A DNA stretch of 64,000 nt from Euonymus europaeus (Eukaryota; Streptophyta; Magnoliopsida; Celastrales; Celastraceae): positions 9,610,001 through 9,674,000 of the forward strand of contig OY756960.1 of the NCBI GenBank assembly GCA_963580455.1, written 5' to 3'. The notes below the pieces were generated by a model. The model worked only from the letters and a program-made list of their open reading frames with translations, was not told the DNA's origin and ran no database searches. A program made the translations under genes and the position numbers. Shown here one piece after another: positions 50,998 to 62,535 of the stretch. The first letter of the stretch is position 1; each line of letters begins with the position of its first letter.

Positions 50998-53237
50998 GTG
51001 TACACTTTTTATTGTTCTTCTATGTCAAATTTTACGAGTATAAGCTTCCTAGATTATCTCGATGCCAAAAAACCACCTTTCTTCGACAAATGGACAAAAA
51101 CCGATAAAAGCTCCACCATAAATAGAGTTGAGCAACTTCGGACCATCAAAGTTGCTCGGTGTACACATTTTATTGTTTTTCTATGTCAAATTTTATAGTA
51201 TAAGCTTCCTAGATTATTTCGATGCCAAAAAACCAACTTTCTTTGACAAATGGAGAAAAACCGTTAAAAGCTCCACCATGGATAGAGTTGAGCAACTTCG
51301 GACCATCGAAGTTGCTCGGTGTACACATTTTATTGTTATTTTATGTCAAATTTTACGAGTGTAACTTCCTAGATTATTTCGATGACAAAACACCAACTTT
51401 CTATGCCAAATGGATAAAAGCCGTTAAAAGCTCCTCCATAGATAGAGTTGAGCAACTTCGGACCATCAAAGTTGCTCGGTGTACACTTTTTATTGTTCTT
51501 CTATGTCAAATTTTACGTGTATAAGCTTCCTAGATTAGTTCGATACCAAAACACCTCATATCTATGCCAAATGGACAAAAACCGTTAAAAGCTCCTCCAT
51601 AGATAGAGTTGAGTAAATTCGGACCATGAAAGTCGCTCGGTGTACACTTTTTATTGTTCTTTTATGTCAAATTTTACGAGCATAACTTCCTAGATTATTT
51701 CGATTCCAAAACACCAACTTTCTATGACAAATGGACAAAAACCGTTAAAGCTCCTCCATAGATAGAGTTGAGCAACTTCGGACCATCAATGTTGCTCGGT
51801 GTACACTTTTTATTGTTCTTCTATGTCAAATTTTACGAGTATAAGCTTCGTAGATTATTTCGATGCCAAAACACTACATATCTATGCCAAATGGACAAAA
51901 ACCGTTAAAAGCTCCTCCATAGATAGAGTTGAGCAACTTCGGACCATCAAAGTTGCTCGGTGTACACATTTTATTGTTCTTTTATGTCAAATTTTATGAG
52001 TACAACTTCCTAGATTATTTCGATTCCAAAACACCAACTTTCTATGACAAATGGACAAAAACCGTTAAAGCTCCTCCATAGAAAGAGTTGAGCAAATTCG
52101 GACCATCAATGTTGCTCGGTGTACACTTTTTATTGTTCTTCTATGTCAAATTTTATGAGTATAACTTCCTAGATTTTTTCGATTCCAAAACACCAACTTT
52201 CTATGCCAAATGGACAAAAACAGTTAAAAGCTCCTCCATAGATAGAGTTGAGCAACTTCGGACCATCAAAGTTGCTCGGTGTACACATTTTATTGTTCTC
52301 TTATGTCAAATTTTACGAGTATAACTTCCTAGATTATTACGATTCTAAAACATCAACTTTCTATGACAAATGGACAAAAACCGTTAAAGCTCCTCCATAG
52401 ATAGAGTTGAGCAACTTCGGACCATCAATGTTGCTCGGTGTACACATTTTATTGTTCTCTTATGTCAAATTTTACGAGTATAACTTCCTAGATTATTACG
52501 ATTCTAAAACACCAACTTTCAATGACAAATGGACAAAAACCGTTAAAGCTCCTCCATAGATAGAGTTGAGCAACTTCGGACCATCAATGTTGCTCGGTGT
52601 ACACATTTTATTGTTCTCTTATGTCAAATTTTACGAGTATAACTTCCTAGATTATTACGATTCCAAAACACCAACTTTCAATGACAAATGGACAAAAACC
52701 GTTAAAGCTCCTCCATAGATAGAGTTGAGCAACTTCGGACCATCAATGTTGCTCGGTGTACACTTTTTATTGTTCTTCTATGTCAAATTTTATGAGTATA
52801 ACTTCCTAGATTATTTCGATTCCAAAACACCAACTTTCTATGCCAAATGGATAAAAGCCGTTATAAGCTCCTCCATAGATAGAGTTGAGCAAATTCGGAC
52901 CATGAAAGTTGCTCGGTGTACACTTTTTATTGTTCTTCTATGTCAAATTTTACGAGTATAAGCTTCGTAGATTATTTCGATGCCAAAACACTACATATCT
53001 ATGCCAAACAGACAAAAACCGTTAAAAGCTCCTCCATAGAAAGAGTTGAGCAACTTCGGACCATGAAAGTTGCTCGGTGTACACTTTTTATTGTTCTTCT
53101 ATGTCAAATTTTATGTGTATAAGATTCCTAGATTACTTCGATGCCAAAACACTACATATCTATGCCAAATGGACAAAAACCGTTAAAAGCTCCTCCATAG
53201 ATAGAGTTGAGCAACTTCGGACCATAAAAGTTGCTCG
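50998..53237 (+). repeat. 12-monomer HOR, copy 3, expanded to 14 monomers (2,240 bp)
   Basis: The I monomer is present three times: 52,279-52,437, 52,438-52,596 and 52,597-52,755, each 159 bp. Length is 1,922 + 2 x 159. The second and third share ACACCAACTTTCAATG and differ at GATTCT versus GATTCC, so the third copy most likely derives from the second. Confidence 0.92.
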
Positions 53238-55159
53238 GTGTACACTTTTTATTGTTCTTCTATGTCAAATTTTACGAGTATAAGCTTCCTAGATTATCTC
53301 GATGCCAAAAAACCACCTTTCTTCGACAAATGGACAAAAACCGATAAAAGCTCCACCATAAATAGAGTTGAGCAACTTCGGACCATCAAAGTTGCTCGGT
53401 GTACACATTTTATTGTTTTTCTATGTCAAATTTTATAGTATAAGCTTCCTAGATTATTTCGATGCCAAAAAACCAACTTTCTTTGACAAATGGAGAAAAA
53501 CCGTTAAAAGCTCCACCATGGATAGAGTTGAGCAACTTCGGACCATCGAAGTTGCTCGGTGTACACATTTTATTGTTATTTTATGTCAAATTTTACGAGT
53601 GTAACTTCCTAGATTATTTCGATGACAAAACACCAACTTTCTATGCCAAATGGATAAAAGCCGTTAAAAGCTCCTCCATAGATAGAGTTGAGCAACTTCG
53701 GACCATCAAAGTTGCTCGGTGTACACTTTTTATTGTTCTTCTATGTCAAATTTTACGTGTATAAGCTTCCTAGATTAGTTCGATGCCAAAACACCTCATA
53801 TCTATGCCAAATGGACAAAAACCGTTAAAAGCTCCTCCATAGATAGAGTTGAGTAAATTCGGACCATGAAAGTCGCTCGGTGTACACTTTTTATTGTTCT
53901 TTTATGTCAAATTTTACGAGCATAACTTCCTAGATTATTTCGATTCCAAAACACCAACTTTCTATGACAAATGGACAAAAACCGTTAAAGCTCCTCCATA
54001 GATAGAGTTGAGCAACTTCGGACCATCAATGTTGCTCGGTGTACACTTTTTATTGTTCTTCTATGTCAAATTTTACGAGTATAAGCTTCGTAGATTATTT
54101 CGATGCCAAAACACTACATATCTATGCCAAATGGACAAAAACCGTTAAAAGCTCCTCCATAGATAGAGTTGAGCAACTTCGGACCATCAAAGTTGCTCGG
54201 TGTACACATTTTATTGTTCTTTTATGTCAAATTTTACGAGTACAACTTCCTAGATTATTTCGATTCCAAAACACCAACTTTCTATGACAAATGGACAAAA
54301 ACCGCTAAAGCTCCTCCATAGAAAGAGTTGAGCAAATTCGGACCATCAATGTTGCTCGGTGTACACTTTTTATTGTTCTTCTATGTCAAATTTTATGAGT
54401 ATAACTTCCTAGATTTTTTCGATTCCAAAACACCAACTTTCTATGCCAAATGGACAAAAACAGTTAAAAGCTCCTCCATAGATAGAGTTGAGCAACTTCG
54501 GACCATCAAAGTTGCTCGGTGTACACATTTTATTGTTCTCTTATGTCAAATTTTACGAGTATAACTTCCTAGATTATTACGATTCTAAAACACCAACTTT
54601 CTATGACAAATGGACAAAAACCGTTAAAGCTCCTCCATAGATAGAGTTGAGCAACTTCGGACCATCAATGTTGCTCGGTGTACACTTTTTATTGTTCTTT
54701 TATGTCAAGTTTTACGAGTATAACTTCTTAGATTATTTCGATTCCAAAACACCAACTTTCTATGCCAAATGGATAAAAACCGTTAAAAGCTCCTCCATAG
54801 ATAGAGTTGAGCAAATTCGGACCATGAAAGTTGCTCGGTGTACACTTTTTATTGTTCTTCTATGTCAAATTTTACGAGTATAAGCTTCGTAGATTATTTC
54901 GATGCCAAAACACAACATATCTATGCCAAACAGACAAAAACCGTTAAAAGCTCCTCCATAGAAAGAGTTGAGCAACTTCGGACCATGAAAGTTGCTCGGT
55001 GTACACTTTTTATTGTTCTTCTATGTCAAATTTTATGTGTATAAGATTCCTAGATTACTTCGATGCCAAAACACTACATATCTATGCCAAACGGACAAAA
55101 ACCGTTAAAAGCTCCTCCATAGATAGAGTTGAGCAACTTCGGACCATAAAAGTTGCTCG
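53238..55159 (+). repeat. 12-monomer HOR, copy 4 (1,922 bp)
   Basis: The I monomer is again single (54,519-54,677). All classes are in the canonical order. Private changes include ATGTCAAGTTTTACG in J (about 54,704), shared with copy 5 (56,625), which ties copies 4 and 5 together. Confidence 0.9.
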
Positions 55160-56759
55160 GTGTACACTTTTTATTGTTCTTCTATGTCAAATTTTACGAG
55201 TATAAGCTTCCTAGATTATCTCGATGCCAAAAAACCACCTTTCTTCGACAAATGGACAAACACCGATAAAAGCTCCACCATAAATAGAGTTGAGCAACTT
55301 CGGACCATCAAAGTTGCTCGGTGTACACATTTTATTGTTTTTCTATGTCAAATTTTATAGTATAAGCTTCCTAGATTATTTCGATGCCAAAAAGCCAACT
55401 TTCTTTGACAAATGGAGAAAAACCGTTAAAAGCTCCACCATGGATAGAGTTGAGCAACTTCGGACCATCGAAGTTGCTCGGTGTACACATTTTATTTTTA
55501 TTTTATGTCAAATTTTACGAGTGTAACTTCCTAGATTATTTCGATGACAAAACACCAACTTTCTATGCCAAATGGATAAAAGCCGTTAAAAGCTCCTCCA
55601 TAGATAGAGTTGAGCAACTTCGGACCATCAAAGTTGCTCGGTGTACACTTTTTATTGTTCTTCTATGTCAAATTTTATGTGTATAAGCTTCCTAGATTAG
55701 TTCGATGCCAAAACACCTCATATCTTTGCCAAATGGACAAAAACAGTTAAAAGCTCCTCCATAGATAGAGTTGAGTAAATTCGGACCATGAAAGTCGCTC
55801 GGTGTACACTTTTTATTGTTCTTTTATGTCAAATTTTACGAGCATAACTTCCTAGATTATTTCGATTCCAAAACACCAACTTTCTATGACAAATGGACAA
55901 AAACCGTTAAAGCTCCTCCATAGATAGAGTTGAGCAACTTCGGACCATCAATGTTGCTCGGTGTACACTTTTTATTGTTCTTCTATGTCAAATTTTACGA
56001 GTATAAGCTTCGTAGATTATTCCGATGCCAAAACACTACATATCTATGCCAAATGGACAAAAACCGTTAAAAGCTCCTCCATAGATAGAGTTGAGCAACT
56101 TCGGACCATCAAAGTTGCTCGGTGTACACATTTTATTGTTCTTTTATGTCAAATTTTACGAGTACAACTTCCTAGATTATTTCGATTCCAAAACACCAAC
56201 TTTCTATGACAAATGGACAAAAACCGTTAAAGCTCCTCCATAGAAAGAGTTGAGCAAATTCGGACCATCAATGTTGCTCGGTGTACACTTTTTATTGTTC
56301 TTCTATGTCAAATTTTATGAGTATAACTTCCTAGATTTTTTCGATTCCAAAACACCAACTTTCTATGCCAAATGGACAAAAACAGTTAAAAGCTCCTCCA
56401 TAGATAGAGTTGAGCAACTTCGGACCATCAAAGTTGCTCGGTGTACACATTTTATTGTTCTCTTATGTCAAATTTTACGAGTATAACTTCCTAGATTATT
56501 ACGATTCTAAAACATCAACTTTCTATGACAAATGGACAAAAACCGTTAAAGCTCCTCCATAGATAGAGTTGAGCAACTTCGGACCATCAATGTTGCTCGG
56601 TGTACACTTTTTATTGTTCTTCTATGTCAAGTTTTACGAGTATAACTTCCTAGATTATTTCGATTCCAAAACACCAACTTTCTATGCCAAATGGATAAAA
56701 ACCGTTAAAAGCTCCTCCATAGATAGAGTTGAGCAAATTCGGACCATGAAAGTTGCTCG
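55160..56759 (+). repeat. 12-monomer HOR, copy 5, truncated
   Basis: C-D-E-F-G-A-B-H-I-J are present with a single I (56,441-56,599). The next monomer is a K/F chimera and the HOR does not continue with L and C. Private marks: CCAAAAAGCCAAC (55,388) and TTATTTTTATTTTATG (55,491). Confidence 0.88.
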
Positions 56760-56920
56760 GTGTACACTTTTTATTGTTCTTCTATGTCAAATTTTACGAG
56801 TATAAGCTTCGTAGATTATTTCGATGCCAAAACACAACATATCTATGCCAAACAGACAAAAACCGTTAAAAGCTCCTCCATAGATAGAGTTGAGTAAATT
56901 CGGACCATGAAAGTCGCTCG
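56760..56920 (+). repeat. Chimeric K/F monomer ending the 12-mer HOR
   Basis: It starts as class K (CACAACATATC, AACAGACAAAAACC) and ends as class F (GAGTAAATTCGG, AAAGTCGCTC). It is followed by G and A, as F would be. The switch lies in the identical stretch around CTCCTCCATAGATAGAG. It marks the recombination point at which the 12-mer register is lost. Confidence 0.75.
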
Positions 56921-57240
56921 GTGTACACTTTTTATTGTTCTTTTATGTCAAATTTTACGAGCATAACTTCCTAGATTATTTCGATTCCAAAACACCAACT
57001 TTCTATGATAAATGGACAAAAACCGTTAAAGCTCCTCCATAGATAGAGTTGAGCAACTTCGGACCATCAATGTTGCTCGGTGTACACTTTTTATTGTTCT
57101 TCTATGTCAAATTTTACGAGTATAAGCTTCGGAGATTATTTCGATGCCAAAACACTACATATCTATGCCAAATGGACAAAAACCGTTAAAAGCTCCTCCA
57201 TAGATAGAGTTGAGCAACTTCGGACCATCAAAGTTGCTCG

Positions 57241-58200
57241 GTGTACACATTTTATTGTTCTTTTATGTCAAATTTTACGAGTACAACTTCCTAGATTATT
57301 TCGATTCCGAAACACCAACTTTCTATGACAAATGGACAAAAACCGTTAAAGCTCCTCCATAGAAAGAGTTGAGCAAATTCGGACCATCAATGTTGCTCGG
57401 TGAACACTTTTTATTGTTCTTCTATATCAAGTTTTACGAGTATAACTTCCTAGATTTTTTCAATTCCAAAACACCAACTTTCTATGCCAAATGGACAAAA
57501 ACATTTAAAAGCTCCTCCATAGATAGAGTTGAGCAAATTCGGACCATGAAAGTTGCTCGGTGTACACTTTTTATTGTTCTTCTATGTCAAATTTTACGAG
57601 TATATGCTTCGTAGATTATTTCGATGCTAAAACACTACATATCAATGCCAAATGGACAAAAACCGTTAAAAGCTCCTCCATAGATAGAGTTGAGCAACTT
57701 CGGACCATCAAAGTTGCTCGGTGTACACATTTTACTGTTCTTTTATGTCAAATTTTACGAGTATAACTTCCTAGATTATTTCGATTCCAAAACACCAACT
57801 TTCTATGACAAATGGACAAAAACCGTTAAAGCTCCTCTGTAGAAAGAGTTGAGCAAATTCGGACCATCAATGTTGCTCGGTGTACACTTTTTATTGTTCT
57901 TCTATGTCAAGTTTTACGAGTATAACTTCCTAGATTTTTTCAATTCCAAAACACCAACTTTCTATGCCAAATGGACAAAAACAGTTAAAAGCTCCTCCAT
58001 AGATAGAGTTGAGCAAATTCTGACCATGAAAGTTGCTCGGTGTACACTTTTTATTGTTCTTCTATGTCAAATTTTACGAGTATATGCATCGTAGATTATT
58101 TCGATGCCAAAACACTACATATCAATGCCAAATGGACAAAAACCGTTAAAAGCTCCTCCATAGACAGAGTTGAGCAACTTCGGACCATCAAAGTTGCTCG
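57241..58200 (+). repeat. Duplicated trimer B-H-A (2 x 480 bp)
   Basis: The three monomers at 57,241-57,720 recur at 57,721-58,200. Shared private marks are TTTTTTCAATTCC in H (57,456 and 57,936), GAGTATATGC in A (57,598 and 58,078) and ATCAATGCC (57,642 and 58,122). A few private changes (TGAACAC at 57,401, CTCTGTAGAAAG at 57,835) separate the copies. Confidence 0.85.
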
Positions 58201-58361
58201 GTGTACACTTTTTATTGTTCTTCTATGTCAAATTTTACGAGTATAAGCTTCGTAGATTATTTCGATGCCAAAACACTACATATCTATGCCAAACGGACAA
58301 AAAGCGTTAAAAGCTCCTCCATAGATAGAGTTGAGCAACTTCGGACCATGAAAGTTGCTCA

Positions 58362-59805
58362 GTGTACACTTTTTATTGTTCTTCTATGTCAAATTTTACA
58401 AGTATAAGCTTCCTAGATTATCTCGATGCCAAAAAACCACCTTTCTTCGACAAATGGACAAAAACCGATAAAAGCTCCACCATAAATAGAGTTGAGCAAC
58501 TTCGGACCATCAAAGTTGCTCGGTGTATACATTTTATTGTTCTTCTATGTTTCAAATTTTATGGTATAAGCTTCCTAGATTATTTCGACGCCAAAAAGCC
58601 AATTTTCTTTGACAAATGGAGAAAAAACGTTATAAGCTCCACCATCGATAGAGTTGAGCAACTTTGGACCATCAAAGTTGCTCGGTGTACACATTTTATT
58701 ATTCTTTTATGTCAAATTTTACGAGTATAACTTCCTAGATTATTTCGATGCCAAAACACCTACTTTCTATGCTAAATAGACAAAAACAGTTAAAAGCTCC
58801 TCCATGGATAGAGTTGAGCAACTTCGGACCATCAAAGTTACTCGGTGTAGACTTTTTATTGTTCTTCTATGTCAAATTTTACGTGTATAAGCTTCCTAGA
58901 TTATTTCGATGCCAAAAATCCAACATTCTTTGACAAATGGAGAAAAACCGTTAAAAGCTCCACCATAGATAGAGTTGAGCAACTTCGGACCATCAAAGTT
59001 GCTCGGTGTACACATTTTATTGTTATTTTATGTCAAATTTTACGAGTATAACTTCCTAGATTATTTCGATGCCAAAACACCAACTTTCTATGCCAAATGG
59101 ATAAAAACCGTTAAAAGCTCCTCCTTAGATAGAGTTGAGCAACTTCGGACCATCAAAGTTGCTCGGTGTACACTTTTTATTGTTCTTCTTTGTCAAATTT
59201 TATGTGTATAAGCTTCCTAGATTGTTCGATGCCAAAACACCTCATATCTATGCCAAATGGACAAAAACCGTTAAAAGCTCCTCCATAGATAGAGTTGAGC
59301 AACTTCGGACCATCAAAGTTGCTCGGTGTACACATTTTACTGTTCTTTTATGTCAAATTTTACGAGTATAACTTCCTAGATTATTTCGATTCCAAAACAC
59401 CAACTTTCTATGTCAAATGGACAAAAACCGTTAAAGCTCCTCCATAGATAGAGTTGAGCAACTTCGGACCATCAATGTTGCTCGGTGTACACTTTTTATT
59501 GTTCTTCTATGTCAAATTTTAGGAATATAACTTCCTAGATTTTTTCGATTCCAAAACACCAACTTTCTATGCCAAATGGACAAAAACAGTTAAAAGCTCC
59601 TCCATAGATAGAGTTGAGCAAATTCGGACCATGAAAGTTGCTCGGTGTACACTTTTTATTGTTCTTCTATGTCAAATTTTACGAGTCTAAGCTTCGTAGA
59701 TTATTTCGATGCGAAAACCCTACATATCTATGCCAAACGGACAAAAACCGTTAAAAGCACCTCCATAGATAGAGTTGAGCAACTTCGGACCATGAAAGTT
59801 GCTCA
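58362..59805 (+). repeat. Terminal HOR, version alpha, copy 1 (9 monomers, 1,444 bp)
   Basis: Begins with class C and a D-like monomer with a 2-base insertion (CTATGTTTCAAATTTTATGG) and GACGCC. Alpha marks: TAGATTGTTCGATG (59,218, a 2-bp deletion), CATTTTACTGTTC (59,332), TTTTAGGAATATAAC (59,517). Confidence 0.85.
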
Positions 59806-61251
59806 GTGTACACTTTTTATTGTTCTTCTATGTCAAATTTTACGAGTATAAGCTTCCTAGATTATCTCGATGCCAAAAAACCACCTTTCTTCGACAAATG
59901 GACAAAAATCGATAAAAGCTCCACCATAAATAGAGTTGAGCAACTTCGGACCATCAAAGTTGCTCGGTGTATACATTTTATTGTTCTTCTATGTTTCAAA
60001 TTTTATGGTATAAGCTTCCTAGATTATTTCGACGCCAAAAAACCAACTTTCTTTGACAAATGGAGAAAAAACGTTATAAGCTCCACCATCGATAGAGTTG
60101 AGCAAGTTTGGACCATCAAAGTTGCTCGGTGTACACATTTTATTATTCTTTTATGTCAAATTTTACGAGTATAACTTCCTAGATTATTTCGATGCCAAAA
60201 CACCTACTTTCTATGCTAAATAGACAAAAACCGTTAAAAGCTCCTCCATGGATAGAGTTGAGCAACTTCGGACTATCAAAGTTGCTCGGTGTAGACTTTT
60301 TATTGTTCTTCTATGTCAAATTTTACGTGTATAAGCTTCCTAGATTATTTCGATGCCAAAAAACCAACTTTCTTTGACAAATGGAGAAAAACCGTTAAAA
60401 GCTCCACCATAGATAGAGTTGAGCAACTTCGGACCATCAAAGTTGCTCGGTGTACACATTTTATTGTTATTTTATGTCAAATTTTACGAGTATAACTTCC
60501 TAGATTATTTCGATGCCAAAACACCAACTTTCTATGCCAAATGGATAAAAACCGTTAAAAGCTCCTCCATAGATAGAGTTGAGCAACTTCGGACCATCAA
60601 AGTTGCTCGGTGTACACTTTTTATTGTTCTTCTTTGTCAAATTTTATGTGTATAAGCTTCCTAGATTAGTTCGATGCCAAAACACCTAATATCTATGCCA
60701 AATGGACAAAAACCGTTAAAAGCTCCTCCATAGATAGAGTTGAGTAAATTCGGACCATGAAAGTCGCTCGGTGTACACTTTTTATTGTTCTTTTATGTCA
60801 AATTTTACGAGCATAACTTCCTAGATTATTTCGATTCCAAAACTCCAACTTTCTATGACAAATGGACAAAAACCTTTAAAGCTCCTCCATAGATAGAGTT
60901 GAGCAACTTCGGACCATCAATGTTGCTCGGTGTACACTTTTTATTGTTCTTCTATGTCAAATTTTACGAGTATAACTCTCTAGATTTTTTCGATTCCAAA
61001 ACACCAACTTTCTATGCCAAATGGACAAAAACAGTTAAAAGCTCCTCCATAGATAGAGTTCACCAAATTCGGACCATGAAAGTTGCTCGGTGTACACTTT
61101 TTATTGTTCTTCTATGTCAAAATTTTACGAGTATAAGCTTCGTAGATTATTTCGATGCCAAAACACTACATATCTATGCCAAACGGACAAAAACCGTTAA
61201 AAGCTCCTCCATAGATAGAGTTGAGCAACTTCGGACCATGAAAGTTGCTCA
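59806..61251 (+). repeat. Terminal HOR, version beta, copy 1 (9 monomers, 1,446 bp)
   Basis: The first six monomers are like alpha; the rest are F, G, H and A types. Beta marks: CCAAAACTCCAAC (60,838), AAACCTTTAAAGC (60,870), ATAACTCTCTAG (60,974), GAGTTCACCAAATTC (61,057), TCAAAATTTTACG (61,118). Confidence 0.85.
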
Positions 61252-62535
61252 GTGTACACTTTTTATTGTTCTTCTATGTCAAATTTTACGAGTATAAGCT
61301 TCCTAGATTATCTCGATGCCAAAAAACCACCTTTCTTCGACAAATGGACAAAAACCGATAAAAGCTCCACCATAAATAGAGTTGAGCAACTTGGACCATC
61401 AAAGTTGCTCGGTGTGTACATTTTATTGTTCTTCTATGTTTCAAATTTTATGGTATAAGCTTCCTAGATTATTTCGACGCCAAAAAGCCAACTTTCTTTG
61501 ACAAATGGAGAAAAAACGTTATAAGCTCCACCATCGATAGAGTTGAGCAACTTTGGACCATCAAAGTTGCTCGGTGTACACATTTTATTATTCTTTTATG
61601 TCAAATTTTACGAGTATAACTTCCTAGATTATTTCGATGCCAAAACACCTACTTTCTATGCTAAATAGAAAAAAACAGTAAAAAGCTCCTCCATGGATAG
61701 AGTTGAGCAATTTTCGGACCATCAAAGTTGCTCGGTGTAGACTTTTTATTGTTCTTCTATGTCAAATTTTACGTGTATAAGCTTCCTAGATTATTTCGAT
61801 GCCAAAAAACCAACTTTCTTTGACAAATGGAGAAAAACCGTTAAAAGCTCCACCATAGATAGAGTTGAGCAACTTCGGACCATCAAAGTTGCTCGGTGTA
61901 CACATTTTATTGTTATTTTATGTCAAATTTTACGAGTATAACTTCCTAGATTATTTCGATGCCAAAACACCAACTTTCTATGCCAAATGGATAAAAACCG
62001 TTAAAAGCTCCTCCATAGATAGAGTTGAGCAACTTCGGACCATCAAAGTTGCTCGGTGTACACTTTTTATTGTTCTTCTTTGTCAAATTTTATGTGTATA
62101 AGCTTCCTAGATTGTTCGATGCCAAAACACCTCATATCTATGCCAAATGGACAAAAACCGTTAAAAGCTCCTCCATAGATAGAGTTGAGCAACTTCGGAC
62201 CATCAAAGTTGCTCGGTGTACACATTTTACTGTTCTTTTATGTCAAATTTTACGAGTATAACTTCCTAGATTATTTCGATTCCAAAACACCAACTTTCTA
62301 TGTCAAATGGACAAAAACCGTTAAAGCTCCTCCATAGATAGAGTTGAGCAACTTCGGACCATCAATGTTGCTCGGTGTACACTTTTTATTGTTCTTCTAT
62401 GTCAAATTTTAGGTGTCTAAGATTCGTAGATTATTTCGATGCGAAAACACTACATATCTATGCCAAACGGACAAAAACCGTTAAAAGCTCCTCCATAGAT
62501 AGAGTTGAGCAACTTCGGACCATGAAAGTTGCTCA
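61252..62535 (+). repeat. Terminal HOR, version alpha, copy 2 (8 monomers, 1,284 bp)
   Basis: The alpha marks return (TAGATTGTTCGATG at 62,108, CATTTTACTGTTC at 62,222), but the copy is one monomer short. The last monomer (62,375-62,535) has TTTTAGGTGTCTAAG, a fusion of the H-type start with the following A-type monomer, consistent with deletion of one monomer. Confidence 0.85.

Noticed and set aside
60899..61297. A 132-codon open frame, and others of 121-123 codons at 13,982, 19,591, 58,362, 59,806 and 62,536
   Set aside because: Each arises where a 1- or 2-base indel keeps the frame open from one monomer to the next (for example TCAAAATTTTACG at 61,118). They are chance fusions of the same shadow frame, not longer genes.
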